From Actinomyces sp. (GTDB taxonomy: Bacteria > Actinomycetota > Actinomycetes > Actinomycetales > Actinomycetaceae), in assembly GCA_018375675.1 (NCBI GenBank), contig JAHACW010000003.1, forward strand, positions 1 to 64,000: DNA of 64,000 nt, written 5' to 3'. The translations under genes and the position numbers were made by a program. Each line of letters starts with the position of its first letter. Position 1 is the stretch's first letter. Shown here in pieces: positions 16,471-25,785 of this stretch. Below the pieces are notes generated by a model, which was not told the origin of the DNA, searched no databases, and saw only the letters and a list, made by a program, of their open reading frames with translations.

Positions 16471-17451
16471 CTACGCAGGGTGCACGTGCAGCAGCGATGC
16501 CTCGGGACGAGTCGCGATGCGGATCTTCGCGTAGGGAGAGGTGCCCAAGCCAGCCGAAACGTGCAGCCACGCCTCAGTACCGTCCGGGGCCACCCAACGC
16601 TTCAAGCCCTTCGCGTACGGGCGCGAGATGTCGCAATTCGTGATGATTGCGCCGACTCTGGGAATACCGATCTGGCCGCCGTGCGTGTGCCCGGCGAGGA
16701 TCAGATCGGACCCCGCCGACGTCAGCCCGGATACGACGCGCGTATAGGGCGCGTGCGTCACGCCCAGGCGCAAGGAACCCGGCACTGCCCACGACGAGGC
16801 CGGAGCCCCCAGGCGATCCCTGTGAATGTGCGCGTCATCAGTCCCGAGCAAAGACACCGTACCCATGGGTAGGTGGAGCGTGCCGGAGGCGTTCGAGAGG
16901 TCCAGCCAGCCGGCCTCGCGCATGTGACGCACCATCGGCAGGTACGGCAGGTCCGGTACGACCCGCACCGGGTGGGGTTTTGACCGTGACAGGTAGCGGC
17001 TCCACCGCTTGGGGATTGGGGAATAGTAGTCATTCGACCCGAGCACAAAAGCGCCCGGGTAGGGCAGGAATGGGCGGTACGCGTCCATCACCATGTCGCC
17101 AGCGTCCACGGATCCGAAGTTATCGCCGGTCGCCACGACCATGTCGAAACGCTCCGACGCTGCAATATCCGCGAGGAAGCGGATCAGGAATTCCTGTCCG
17201 GAGAACAGGTGCAGGTCTGCGATCTGGAGGATCGTCACCTCGGGAACGTTGCCCTGAATGGGGACGTCGTAGCGGCGTAGCACCGGCATGGTGCGCTCTA
17301 TCGATCCCCACGCGAGTGCAGCGCCGCCCGCGGCCAGGCCGGCGAGTCCCAGCCCGCCGACGACCGCTCCCGCTGTGCGCAGGAGGCCACGGCCTCGTCG
17401 GGTGGACGAGGCCGTGGCCCCTGCGAGTACAGACGTGACGTCAGCGGTCAT
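16471..17451 (-). CDS. Membrane-anchored metallophosphoesterase (calcineurin-like)
   Basis: A 326-residue protein with an N-terminal membrane segment (about residues 25-48) and an extracytoplasmic phosphoesterase domain. All metal-binding motifs are visible in order: DLH (about 78), GDNFGSVD, GSND, HAP and GHTHGGQ. The arrangement is like YkuE/UDP-diacylglucosamine pyrophosphatase-type proteins. Its start overlaps the end of the class A PBP gene by 4 bp, so the two form an operon, a pairing common in Actinobacteria, and suggest a role in cell-envelope metabolism. Substrate unknown. Confidence 0.88.
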   Translation of the reverse strand: MTADVTSVLAGATASSTRRGRGLLRTAGAVVGGLGLAGLAAGGAALAWGSIERTMPVLRRYDVPIQGNVPEVTILQIADLHLFSGQEFLIRFLADIAASERFDMVVATGDNFGSVDAGDMVMDAYRPFLPYPGAFVLGSNDYYSPIPKRWSRYLSRSKPHPVRVVPDLPYLPMVRHMREAGWLDLSNASGTLHLPMGTVSLLGTDDAHIHRDRLGAPASSWAVPGSLRLGVTHAPYTRVVSGLTSAGSDLILAGHTHGGQIGIPRVGAIITNCDISRPYAKGLKRWVAPDGTEAWLHVSAGLGTSPYAKIRIATRPEASLLHVHPA

Positions 17452-19550
17452 TGCTGCTTCGGTGTGGGAGTGGGAGTCGCGCCGCGCTGAGGCGTCGTCG
17501 CGCCGATGTTCGCGTTCGACACGGCCTCCACCGGGGTGCCCGCCAGCGCCTGCGTCATGTAGGGCGCCCAGATGTTCTGGCCGACGTAGGTCTCACCGAA
17601 GATCTCGGAGTGGTAGACGCCGTTGATAACAACGCCGGAAACTTCCTGGGAAGAGTTGTCGCCGTGACCCACCCACACGGACGTCGCGAGCGACGGCGTA
17701 AAGCCCGTCAGCCACGTGTTCGCGTGGCCGTCGGTGGTACCCGACTTCGCCGCGAAGGGCCGACCGTCGCCCAGGCGCGTCGACGTGTAGTACTGGCCGG
17801 CCGAGGCCGTCAGAAGGGCCGCCGTCTTGTTCGCAAGGTCAGGGGAGATGACCTCCTTGCAGTCCGCCGCAAACTCCTTGAGAACGTTCTCGTCGCGGTC
17901 GGTCACGGACTCGATGGACTGAGGCTTGCACTGCTGGCCGGAGTTCGCGATCGTGGCGAACACGGACGCCATGTGCAGCGGGGAACTCGACACGGAGCCG
18001 AGGATGTTGGCGGGGAAGGGGGCCGGGACCTCGCCGTCCTCCGTGATGCCCATGTCGTAGGCGGTCTCGAAGATCGAGCAGAAGTCCACGCGCGACGCCA
18101 TGTTCACGAACGCCTGGTTGACCGACTGGCCGGTGGCGCGCACGACGTTCATCGTGCCGGTCTTACCCGCGAGGTCGTTGACCTGGTAGCCCTCGGTGGT
18201 GATGGAGCGGCCATCGCACTTGAAGGAGCCATTCGGGTAGAACGTGTTGGCCGACCCCACGGTCTCGTAGGCCGAGTGGCCTTCCTTGAACCACTGCAGG
18301 AGCGTGAACACCTTGAAGGTCGAGCCCACCTGGAAGTTACCGTCGGCCGCGTAGTTCGACATCGTCTGTCCAGCCTCGATGCCGTAGGTCGTGTTCTGGG
18401 CCATCGCGAGCACCTTGCCGGTGCGCGGGTCCAGTGAGACGAGCGCGTCGTTCAGGCCGGAGGCGTCGCCGACCGGAATCGCGTTCGTCAGGGAGGCGTA
18501 GGCCGCGTCCTGCTTCGCGGAGTCCAGCGTCGTACGGATCGTAATGCCCTGGGTCTTGAGCAGGCGCTCGCGCTCGATACGCGTCGCGCCGAACGTCGGG
18601 TCCTCCAGGAACTGAGAGAGGACGTGGTCGCAGAAGTACGCCTTCGAGGAGTCGGCGCCCGAGCAGCCCTCCGAGGAAACCGTCGGGTGCAGCATCGAAT
18701 CGACCGACGTCGCGATGCCCTCGTCGTACTCTTCCTGCGTGATGACACCCTGGTCAAGCATCGTTGCCAGGACCGTGTCGCGGCGCTCCTGAGCGGCTTC
18801 CGGGTGGGTCAGCGGATCGTACTGGACAGGGGACTGAACGAGGCCGGCGAGCAGCGCAGCCTCCAGGTAGTTCAGCTCCGACGCAGACTTGGAGAAGTAG
18901 CGCTGCGAGGCGGCCTCGACACCGTAGGTGATGGGGCCGAAGGGAGCAATGTTGAGGTAGCCCGTCAGGATCTCTTCCTTCGACTGGGTCTTCTCCAGGG
19001 CCAGCGCGTACTTGATTTCGCGCAGCTTACGCTCGGTGGTCTGCTCGGTTGCCGCGCTCACCTGCTCCGCGTCGCCCTCGAGGTAGCCGCGCTCTGCCAG
19101 CGAGTTGCGCACGTACTGCTGGGTGATCGTCGAAGCGCCCTGGCGGCCGCTGTCGCCCAGGTTCGTGACGAGCGCGCGAGCAATACCCGTGGCATCGACG
19201 CCGTTGTGCTCGTAGAAGCGCTTATCTTCGATCGCGACGATCGCCTTCTTCATCACGTCAGCGATGTTGGCGCTGGGCACCACGATGCGCTGCTTGTCGT
19301 AGAAGTGCGCGATCACACCGCCGGACGAATCAAGAAGCTGGGATTCCTCGGCTGGGGTCACGGTCTGTAGATCACCGGGCAGCTCGTTAAAGACGGAGGG
19401 AACCGACTTTGCCACCAGTGCAGTGGGACCCGCTACGGGGACGAGCATGCCGGCCGTGACGACGCCCATGAGCGAGGACACGCTCAGGAACGCCAGCAGC
19501 AGCGCGAGCAGCTGGGCCGGTCGGACAGCGCGAGAGTGAGAGTGCGACAT
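17448..19550 (-). CDS. Class A penicillin-binding protein (transglycosylase/transpeptidase)
   Basis: A 700-residue bifunctional peptidoglycan synthase. A membrane segment lies near residues 12-37. The GT51 glycosyltransferase follows, with catalytic Glu108 in IEDKRFYEHNG and GASTITQQYVRN. The transpeptidase has S-x-x-K at Ser410 (STFK), the SVN motif after it and KSGTT at Lys602. The tail is a short PTPTPK stretch. It is upstream of and coupled to the metallophosphoesterase gene and divergent from whiB. It lacks a PASTA domain. Confidence 0.92.
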   Translation of the reverse strand: MSHSHSRAVRPAQLLALLLAFLSVSSLMGVVTAGMLVPVAGPTALVAKSVPSVFNELPGDLQTVTPAEESQLLDSSGGVIAHFYDKQRIVVPSANIADVMKKAIVAIEDKRFYEHNGVDATGIARALVTNLGDSGRQGASTITQQYVRNSLAERGYLEGDAEQVSAATEQTTERKLREIKYALALEKTQSKEEILTGYLNIAPFGPITYGVEAASQRYFSKSASELNYLEAALLAGLVQSPVQYDPLTHPEAAQERRDTVLATMLDQGVITQEEYDEGIATSVDSMLHPTVSSEGCSGADSSKAYFCDHVLSQFLEDPTFGATRIERERLLKTQGITIRTTLDSAKQDAAYASLTNAIPVGDASGLNDALVSLDPRTGKVLAMAQNTTYGIEAGQTMSNYAADGNFQVGSTFKVFTLLQWFKEGHSAYETVGSANTFYPNGSFKCDGRSITTEGYQVNDLAGKTGTMNVVRATGQSVNQAFVNMASRVDFCSIFETAYDMGITEDGEVPAPFPANILGSVSSSPLHMASVFATIANSGQQCKPQSIESVTDRDENVLKEFAADCKEVISPDLANKTAALLTASAGQYYTSTRLGDGRPFAAKSGTTDGHANTWLTGFTPSLATSVWVGHGDNSSQEVSGVVINGVYHSEIFGETYVGQNIWAPYMTQALAGTPVEAVSNANIGATTPQRGATPTPTPKQQ

Positions 19551-19650
19551 ATTCCTAGCTTACGTGTCGGCCCGCCCATCTGGCGTTTGGCGACGCGTGA
19601 GAATTGCCTGATGAATCACCTTGAGGGACCTTCGACAGTGGTCGCAGCGT

Positions 19651-19679
19651 TTGCGCCCACACACGCATGTGTGTATGGT
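19651..19679 (+). promoter_or_regulatory. whiB promoter with dyad in the spacer
   Basis: TTGCGC (19651-19656) and TATGGT (19674-19679) are 17 bp apart. The spacer carries ACACAC-GCAT-GTGTGT (19659-19674), a dyad that would place a bound regulator between the two promoter elements. The leader would be about 35 nt. Confidence 0.5.
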
Positions 19680-19719
19680 CACAGGCAGGGCTCGAAATTC
19701 AGTGAAGTGGAGTTCCACG

Positions 19720-20070
19720 ATGTCAACGCAAGGCGACGACCAGAGCTGGGTCGCCCGCGCGCTCTGCGCGTCCATCGAACCGGACGTGCTGTTCGTGCAG
19801 GGTGCCTCCCAGCGTCAGGTTCGTATGCGCTGCTACGAATGCGAGGTTCGCCTCGAATGTCTCGCCGATGCTCTCGAGTCTGAGGCTAACTACGGCGTGT
19901 GGGGCGGTCTGACGGAACGTGAACGTCGAGCGATTCTGCGCCACTATCCTCACGCGGACAATTGGCTGGAATGGTTGCGCACCTCCGACGAGCCGCTCGC
20001 CCGCGAGCTCCGCAGCCCTCACGTCCCGAAGGTCCTGTCCTTCGTGCGCCCCCAGCTGGCGGGCGGGTAG
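19720..20070 (+). CDS. WhiB-family iron-sulfur transcriptional regulator
   Basis: A 116-residue regulator with the four cluster-ligating cysteines Cys16, Cys38, Cys41 and Cys47 (C...CxxCx5C), the GVWGG turn at about residues 59-63 and a basic TERERRAILRH tail. The region RCYECEVRLECLADALE with NW after it most resembles WhiB4-type proteins, though this subgroup call is tentative. WhiB proteins bind a [4Fe-4S] cluster and act with sigma factor as redox- or NO-responsive regulators. The ATG at 19720 is preferred over longer in-frame starts because the promoter lies between them. Confidence 0.93.
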   Translation: MSTQGDDQSWVARALCASIEPDVLFVQGASQRQVRMRCYECEVRLECLADALESEANYGVWGGLTERERRAILRHYPHADNWLEWLRTSDEPLARELRSPHVPKVLSFVRPQLAGG

Positions 20071-20079
20071 GATAGAGCC

Positions 20080-20259
20080 ATGACTAAATGGGAATACTCC
20101 ACGATTCCGCTGCTCACGCACGCGACGAAAGCAATCCTCGACCAGTGGGGCGCCGACGGGTGGGAACTCGTCCAGGTGATCCCCGGTCCTACGGGTTCCG
20201 AGAACCTGGTGGCCTACCTCAAGCGTCCGATTGAGGAAGCATCCGCCGTTCAGAACTGA
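20080..20259 (+). CDS. DUF4177-type small protein
   Basis: A 59-residue protein starting MTKWEYSTIPLL and containing ILDQWGADGWELVQV, the core of the DUF4177 family. It begins 9 bp after the whiB stop and is probably co-transcribed with it. No membrane or export signal. Function unknown. Confidence 0.8.
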   Translation: MTKWEYSTIPLLTHATKAILDQWGADGWELVQVIPGPTGSENLVAYLKRPIEEASAVQN

Positions 20260-20280
20260 CGCGCAGCAGCTCTGCGCACC

Positions 20281-20334
20281 AACGAGGCCGTGGTCGGCAC
20301 GTGCGGAAATCGCACGAGGGGCCACGGCCTCGTT
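20281..20334. terminator. Long hairpin after the whiB operon
   Basis: AACGAGGCCGTGG (20281-20293) pairs with CCACGGCCTCGTT (20322-20334), with an inner GTGCG/CGCAC stem. The arms are two inverted copies of the dispersed ACGAGGCCGKGG motif. Confidence 0.7.
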
Positions 20335-20349
20335 CATATCGTCAAGCAA

Positions 20350-20389
20350 AGGGTTGGGCCCGACACCTCACGGTGTCGGGCCCAACCCT
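20350..20389. terminator. Terminator of the crp-type gene
   Basis: An 18-bp perfect stem (20350-20367 with 20372-20389) around TCAC lies just beyond the reverse-strand stop at 20403, followed by TTTG on the reverse strand. Confidence 0.8.
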
Positions 20390-20402
20390 GTGTAGGCTGC
20401 GG

Positions 20403-21086
20403 TCAGCGAGCGCGACGCGCCAGGCGATCGACGTCGAGGAGAGTCACGGCGCGACCTTCCAGACGGATCCAGCCGCGCGACACGAAGTCGGCCAGAGACT
20501 TGTTCACGGTCTCACGGGAGGCGCCGACCAGCTGGGCGAGCTCTTCCTGCGTGAGGTCGTGGGGGACGTGGACGCCCTTGTCGGTCGCGGTGCCGAAGCG
20601 GTCTGCAAGGTCCAGGAGGGCCTTGGCGACGCGGCCGGGAACGTCGGAGAACACGAGATCCGAGAGGGACTCGTTGGTGCGGCGCAGGCGCTGCGCGAGG
20701 GCGCGCAGCATGTGCTTGGCCAGGGTCGGGTTGGTGTCGAGCACGTGCATGAGATCCTCGTGCTCGAGGTAGAGGAGGGACGCCGGGGAAACGGCGGTTG
20801 CGGTGGTCGAGCGCGGACCCGGATCGAAGAGCGTGAGCTCACCGATGATCTCTCCGGGGCCCAGGACTGCGAGCAGAGACTCGCGGCCGTCGCTGGACGT
20901 GTGGCCGAGCTTCACCTTGCCCTCGGTCACGATGTACAGGCGATCGCCGAGATCGCCTTCGTCGAAGAGAGTCTCTCCGCGACGCAGGGTCGTATGACCC
21001 ATCTTCTGCTGGAGGGACACCTGCTGTGCATCATCAAGGCCACCGAACAGCGGCACCTGGCTGATGAAGTTTCCGTCACCGATCAT
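20403..21086 (-). CDS. Crp/Fnr-family transcriptional regulator (GlxR-like)
   Basis: A 227-residue regulator. The N-terminal cyclic-nucleotide domain has GDRLYIVTEGKVKL and the cAMP-binding GELTLFDPGPRSTTATA (Arg and Ser/Thr contacts present). The C-terminal helix-turn-helix contains LTQEELAQLVGASRETVNKSL. Length and sequence match actinobacterial GlxR/Crp, a global cAMP-dependent regulator of carbon and respiratory genes. There is no N-terminal Fe-S cysteine cluster, so it is not FNR. Convergent with the whiB operon. Confidence 0.92.
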   Translation of the reverse strand: MIGDGNFISQVPLFGGLDDAQQVSLQQKMGHTTLRRGETLFDEGDLGDRLYIVTEGKVKLGHTSSDGRESLLAVLGPGEIIGELTLFDPGPRSTTATAVSPASLLYLEHEDLMHVLDTNPTLAKHMLRALAQRLRRTNESLSDLVFSDVPGRVAKALLDLADRFGTATDKGVHVPHDLTQEELAQLVGASRETVNKSLADFVSRGWIRLEGRAVTLLDVDRLARRAR

Positions 21087-21266
21087 GGTGCGGAGCTCCT
21101 TCCGCTCGTGCCCGATTGCTCGGGCGTTTCGATTTGGATTGCGCAGTGGATCCCATACGTAATACCACTCACGAGGAGGTACCGCGCATCACACCATTAT
21201 GCCCTATCTATCAGGTGAAATGGGCTTCATTTTGCGTTTTGTGTGACCTGTCTAATGAAAAATGCG

Positions 21267-22172
21267 CTACTTCGCGTGTGCCTCGACGTGCTCTGACAGA
21301 GCGTCGGCCACAGCCTGCGGTGCTTCTTCGGGGAGGAAGTGTCCGGCCTCGCGAATGACGATCTGCGTCAGGGGCGCATCCACGAACTGGGCGTCCGCCG
21401 CGTGATCCAGCGCCGACCATGCGCCGTCGTCGCGTCCGACGAGGGACAGGACGGGCACACGCACAGGCTCCGACAGCAGTCGGCGCTCTTCGCGCGAGAT
21501 CTTGCGGGCGGCGCTCAGGCCGCGCAGTGCGGTATGCGCCGCGAAAGGACGACGCAGTGCGGCGCGGTACGTGCCCGACTGGGAGACGAGGGCGTCCACG
21601 TTCCCGGGCGAGGCCCACGCGCGGAACACGGTCGTCACGAGAGAGCCCGAACGTAGCGCGCGCTCACGCCCGGTGGGCAGCGCGAGGCGACCCTGCAGGA
21701 CGCGGCCACCCGCCCAGGGTGCGCGACCGATCACGGGCTGGACGCCGAGGGGGTGCGGTGCCGACAGGACGGCCACCGATCGCAGCTCGAGGGGTGCCAG
21801 GGCGCCGATCATCCACGCGACCGTGCCGCCGGTCCCCATGCCGGCCACGGAGAATGAGGCCACGCCGAGGGCACGCACAACGCCGATCACGTCGTTCGCC
21901 ATCTGCTGTAGGTCGCAGTCTCCGCGTGTCAGGTCGGAGGTTCCGAAGCCTCGCAAATCAAGGGCGAACACGCGCGAGGTCGACTCCGCGAGGGCGGGCA
22001 GGACGTCGCGCCACGCCCACCAATGCTCGGGAAAGCCGTGCAGGAGGACGAGCGCATGGTCCATGCCCTCGCCCATGTCAGCGACGTGGAATGCGGCGCC
22101 GCCAGCGCTCACGTGCCGATGGGTCCACGGACCCTCGAGCTCGATCGCGCTGGCGGGAATCAGAGTTTTCAC
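21267..22172 (-). CDS. Alpha/beta hydrolase fold protein without a canonical nucleophile
   Basis: A 301-residue protein of the epoxide hydrolase-like group. HGFPEHWWAWRD (oxyanion region), a late Asp in GRDDGAW and the His in AGHFLPEEAP are visible. The nucleophile elbow expected as GHDWGG or GHSxGG reads GMGTGG, so glycine replaces Asp or Ser and the enzyme may be inactive or have another function. The GTG at 22172 overlaps the stop of the upstream membrane protein gene by 4 bp. Confidence 0.75.
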   Translation of the reverse strand: MKTLIPASAIELEGPWTHRHVSAGGAAFHVADMGEGMDHALVLLHGFPEHWWAWRDVLPALAESTSRVFALDLRGFGTSDLTRGDCDLQQMANDVIGVVRALGVASFSVAGMGTGGTVAWMIGALAPLELRSVAVLSAPHPLGVQPVIGRAPWAGGRVLQGRLALPTGRERALRSGSLVTTVFRAWASPGNVDALVSQSGTYRAALRRPFAAHTALRGLSAARKISREERRLLSEPVRVPVLSLVGRDDGAWSALDHAADAQFVDAPLTQIVIREAGHFLPEEAPQAVADALSEHVEAHAK

Positions 22173-23938
22173 TTGCGGGCCGCTTCTTTCGCTGCCTTCT
22201 TACGGGCGCGCTTGGAGTAGAAGGCGCCCGCCGGGTTGGTGGCCTCCAGCGAGGTACGCAGCGCTTCCTCGGTGCGACCGGTGCGGCGTGCCGAGTGGGA
22301 CACGTACGCCAGGCCCATGAGGAAGATGCCCAGCAGCGCGAATCGGCCGGAGTAGCCGGAGGCCTGCAGGTGGTGCGCGAGGTTCGCGCCGAGGGAGCCC
22401 GTGTTGGTCAGCGCGGTGAGCGCGGACAGCACCGACGCCGCGGTGATGCCGGGGGCCATGAGCCACGGCAGACCCACGATGAGGGTCACGATGCCCATCA
22501 GCCATGCGCCCAGCGACGAGCGGCGTGCGGTCGCGAAAAGGATCGCGGAGATGATGATCGCACCGAGGATCTCGCCCAAGGCCACGATCGAGGCGACGCC
22601 CGTGTACATGGGGGCGGCGTCCGCCAGAGTCATGCGGGCACCTGCGTCGGCGGCCAGATACCAGCCGGCGGGCACGAGCAGAAGGAAGAGAAGGAAGGAC
22701 AGCCAGTGTGCTCCCGTGCGCGAGGGCATCTCCGTGATCTCGGGGGCTGCGGAGAAGAGCTCGTCGTCCAGGCTCGAAGGCGCGTCGGACTTGTCGCCGC
22801 GCGCGGCGGTCGACGCGATGGCAGCCAGGGTTGCGGCCTCGCTGTCCTCGTTGCCCTCGCCCAGCAGGGAGCGGCGGCGCGGGCGTGCGGCCTCGGCGGC
22901 ATCCTGATCCTCGAAGGAGTACGAGGCCTCGGTGTCCTGCGTCGGCAGCTGGGTCGTCGGCTCGGTGAAGGGGGCCTCCTCCTCAGCCTCGGGCTCTTCC
23001 TCGGCGGAGGTGGAGGTGGGAGCGTTCTCCTTCTCGGCCGCGACCGCGGGAATCGAGGAGGACAGGGTCTCGTCGTCGCCGAAGATCATGGAGCGGCGCG
23101 AGGACGGCGAGTGCGTGGAGGCATCGGCGGCTGCGCCACCGACCGCGGAGACCTCGCCCTCGGCGGGTGCTTCCTCGGCGGGCTCCTCCTCGCTCGAGGG
23201 TGCCTCGGCCTCGTCGGAAGTATCGTCGTTGGCCTCGCTCAGGGCGGCGGCCGCCTGTGCGGGCGTCATCACGGGGGCGAGCGCGGGATCCGGATCCTCG
23301 GTCACGTCCTCGGTCGCCTCGTCTGCGGCGTCCTCGTCTGTGGAGGAGAGCAGGGAGGCAAAGGGATTCTCGGCTTCTTCCGCCTGGTCCGCGGAGGCCT
23401 CGGGCTGCTCGCCCTCCTCGTTCGACGAGGCGGGGGCGGGCTCGTCGGAAGCGGTGTCCTCTGCGGGAGCCTGCTCCTCGGGAGCCTCCTCAGCGGGCGC
23501 CTCATCGGTGGTCTCGGACTCCTCGGCGGACGGAATGTCGGCCTCGGTGGGCTCGTCCACGTCCTGTTCTGCGGCGGTCTCGGCGGGAGTCTCCTGCTCG
23601 GCCTGCTCCTGCTCGGGGGCGGAGTCGACCTCGGCCTCGTCGGAGGAAGAAACGACCGGAAGATCACCCTCGGGGGCGGACACGATGGGCAGCTCGCCCG
23701 TGGAGATCTTGTCCTCGATGGTCGGCTTGAGGGGCGCGGCGGCCGGGACGCGGCCCGTCAGGCCACCGATCGCGACTGCCTCGATTTCACCCGTGTGGAT
23801 GGGTTCGCTGGACTCGCCGATGATTGCCGACGCGTCGGTATCCTCACCGGGCAGCTCGATCTCCTCGCCGGTCAGCACCAGGTTGTCAGGTGTCTCCTCG
23901 GCGCGGTCACGCTGGGCGTCAAACTCGTTCTCGGACAT
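22169..23938 (-). CDS. Acidic low-complexity protein with C-terminal membrane domain
   Basis: A 589-residue protein of unrecognised family. Residues 1-390 are extremely rich in Glu, Ala, Ser and Pro, including repeated EEAPAEE-like stretches, and are presumably disordered and cytosolic. The last 180 residues contain four hydrophobic helices (starting GAHWLSFLLFLLLVPAGW) and end in a Lys/Arg-rich cluster. It is translationally coupled to the downstream hydrolase gene. The forward-strand frame opposite to the acidic region is a Ser-rich shadow. Function unknown. Confidence 0.75.
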   Translation of the reverse strand: MSENEFDAQRDRAEETPDNLVLTGEEIELPGEDTDASAIIGESSEPIHTGEIEAVAIGGLTGRVPAAAPLKPTIEDKISTGELPIVSAPEGDLPVVSSSDEAEVDSAPEQEQAEQETPAETAAEQDVDEPTEADIPSAEESETTDEAPAEEAPEEQAPAEDTASDEPAPASSNEEGEQPEASADQAEEAENPFASLLSSTDEDAADEATEDVTEDPDPALAPVMTPAQAAAALSEANDDTSDEAEAPSSEEEPAEEAPAEGEVSAVGGAAADASTHSPSSRRSMIFGDDETLSSSIPAVAAEKENAPTSTSAEEEPEAEEEAPFTEPTTQLPTQDTEASYSFEDQDAAEAARPRRRSLLGEGNEDSEAATLAAIASTAARGDKSDAPSSLDDELFSAAPEITEMPSRTGAHWLSFLLFLLLVPAGWYLAADAGARMTLADAAPMYTGVASIVALGEILGAIIISAILFATARRSSLGAWLMGIVTLIVGLPWLMAPGITAASVLSALTALTNTGSLGANLAHHLQASGYSGRFALLGIFLMGLAYVSHSARRTGRTEEALRTSLEATNPAGAFYSKRARKKAAKEAARK

Positions 23939-23992
23939 GCTTCCTCCTTATATCTGCCCACATATTACGGTCAGGGTGAGCGCTCGCGCGCA

Positions 23993-24922
23993 TTAGCCCT
24001 CGGCAGGCCCCTCTTTTGCTGTCGAATCCTCATCGGTCTCGAGCTTCTTCAGCGCGCGCACGCGGGCCCACAGGACGCCCATCGACGCGCAGCCGGTTGC
24101 CATCCCGAGCGCCGCCAGGGGCGGGCTCGCGAGCGCCATCTTCGTCAGTAGAGACGGTCCGGGGACAATCACGTTGCCCGTCAGCGATCCCCACACGGGC
24201 AGAACCACGTACGTGGGGAGCACCAGGATGAACCAGCTCGCGATCTGCGTGCCGGTGATCGACCAGCGAGCACTCACGACGAGCACCGCGAACGCGACGC
24301 CCGCTCCGAGCGCGAGCCAGTGCATCGGCTCGAAGCCCTCGGTGATGCCTTCCAGGCCCATGGCAGCGACGTTCGTCGTGTCCGAGGGGGCTGCCGCGAC
24401 CATCAGTGTGCCCGCCGCGACCGCCGCGGGAAGCGCCACTGTTGTGCCAAATCCGTGGCGGTGCACGCGGGCCAGAGGCACGCGCGTGCTCTTACCGGCG
24501 CGCACTCGCACCGACTTGATCGTCAGCGCGCACGCGCCGAGCATGAGCGACATGCATACAGGGTACAGGCACCACGAGACGCCCGCGATGATGTCCTCGG
24601 TGCCCACGGATGACTTCATGAGAAACGGAAGGCGCGCCACACCAAAGAACTGAGCCGCCCCCACGACCAGCGACCATACGAAGGTCACGACCATGCCCGC
24701 GCTCGACTCCTCGCAATTGAGGGCGATGAGGGCCAGCAGCAGCGACGCGAGCGCCATGCCGATGAGTCCCTCGACCGAGGCCAGGGGCTGGCCGACCGAG
24801 GCCAACGCCTGCACGTCGACCATCGACGACCCGAGGAACACGAGGGCGATCGGGGCGAAAACGAACGCGAACAATCCCGAGCGCAGGCGCGCGGAGAGGT
24901 TTCGATGCTGCAAAAGCGTCAT
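23993..24922 (-). CDS. Multi-pass membrane protein of unknown function
   Basis: A 309-residue protein with about eight hydrophobic helices and a short acidic tail (ETDEDSTAKEG). The ATG at 24922 is chosen over a longer frame to 24997 because the latter crosses the promoter region and the divergent gene. It precedes the acidic membrane protein on the same strand. No family was recognised. Confidence 0.7.
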   Translation of the reverse strand: MTLLQHRNLSARLRSGLFAFVFAPIALVFLGSSMVDVQALASVGQPLASVEGLIGMALASLLLALIALNCEESSAGMVVTFVWSLVVGAAQFFGVARLPFLMKSSVGTEDIIAGVSWCLYPVCMSLMLGACALTIKSVRVRAGKSTRVPLARVHRHGFGTTVALPAAVAAGTLMVAAAPSDTTNVAAMGLEGITEGFEPMHWLALGAGVAFAVLVVSARWSITGTQIASWFILVLPTYVVLPVWGSLTGNVIVPGPSLLTKMALASPPLAALGMATGCASMGVLWARVRALKKLETDEDSTAKEGPAEG

Positions 24923-24939
24923 GCCCCTAGTGTAGAGGG

Positions 24940-25776
24940 GTGAGTATCGAAGCCCTCGTCGACCCCGCACCCGCCGTGTTGTGCGCGGCTGCAGCACGCC
25001 CCGATGTCGCCTCCGCCATGAACGAGGCCCACGCGGCGCTCGCCGACCTACGCTTCAGCGAGGGACTGCGCCGAGGCTGGGAGGAGGCGCGCGCGGAGGC
25101 GGCCGTACGCGAGGCCGCCGCCCTGTCCATCATCGAGGGGGCCCGCACGAGCGTCGATGACGTGCGTGCCCTGTCTATGGCTGACGAGGGGGGAGCGGCC
25201 TCGGACCCGGGGGCTGCCCTCGCGCTGGGGATCTGGCGCTCGCAGTGGAACCTCGCTTCGCGTTTCCCCGCGCTCAACACCCGCTCCCAGGGTGGCGCGC
25301 GTGTCGCTACCATGCCCCTGCCCGCGCTGATCGCGGGATTGCACAGGGATGCCTGCTCGGGGCTTGTCGCCGCCGGCCTCGTTGAAGCCCGAGCGGTCGC
25401 CGTGCCCGCCGACCCGTCCCTGCTTGCACCCGCCCTCGCCTACACGCGCGCCGATGCGCCCGGCCTCGCAGTCGCTGCCGCCCTGACCGCCCACTTCCGT
25501 TTCCGGCGCGTCTTTGACCCGGCCTCGTCCGTCGTGGGAGGCGGATTGGCGCGCTGGATCCTCGTCACGCGGGGCATCGATCCGACCGGCGTGTGCGTGC
25601 CGGGTGCATACGACGCCCTTGATCCGGCGCGCGCGGGACGCGAACTCGCCGGGTGGGTGAGCGCCGACGAGGCCGGCCTGGCCAGGTGGATCACCCACTA
25701 TTGCGCGGGGATCGTCTACGGCGCCCAGGTGGGGCGCGATGTCGCCCGCCACGTGCAGGCTGGACGCCTCTCCTAG
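24940..25776 (+). CDS. Conserved actinobacterial protein beside the Tad locus
   Basis: A 278-residue, alanine-rich soluble protein with a GTG start. Its position, convergent with the HAD-IB gene and next to the Ssd/Tad genes, matches a conserved uncharacterised gene in the equivalent mycobacterial neighbourhood (Rv3662c-like by gene order). The overall helical layout recalls Fic-fold proteins, but the HxFx(D/E)GNGR motif is absent. No function is assigned. Confidence 0.6.
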   Translation: MSIEALVDPAPAVLCAAAARPDVASAMNEAHAALADLRFSEGLRRGWEEARAEAAVREAAALSIIEGARTSVDDVRALSMADEGGAASDPGAALALGIWRSQWNLASRFPALNTRSQGGARVATMPLPALIAGLHRDACSGLVAAGLVEARAVAVPADPSLLAPALAYTRADAPGLAVAAALTAHFRFRRVFDPASSVVGGGLARWILVTRGIDPTGVCVPGAYDALDPARAGRELAGWVSADEAGLARWITHYCAGIVYGAQVGRDVARHVQAGRLS

Positions 25777-25785
25777 GGCTGTTTC

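Noticed and set aside
22932-23996. Long Ser-rich frame on the forward strand
   Set aside because: It is the complement of the Glu/Ala/Ser-rich acidic protein gene and has no start signals.
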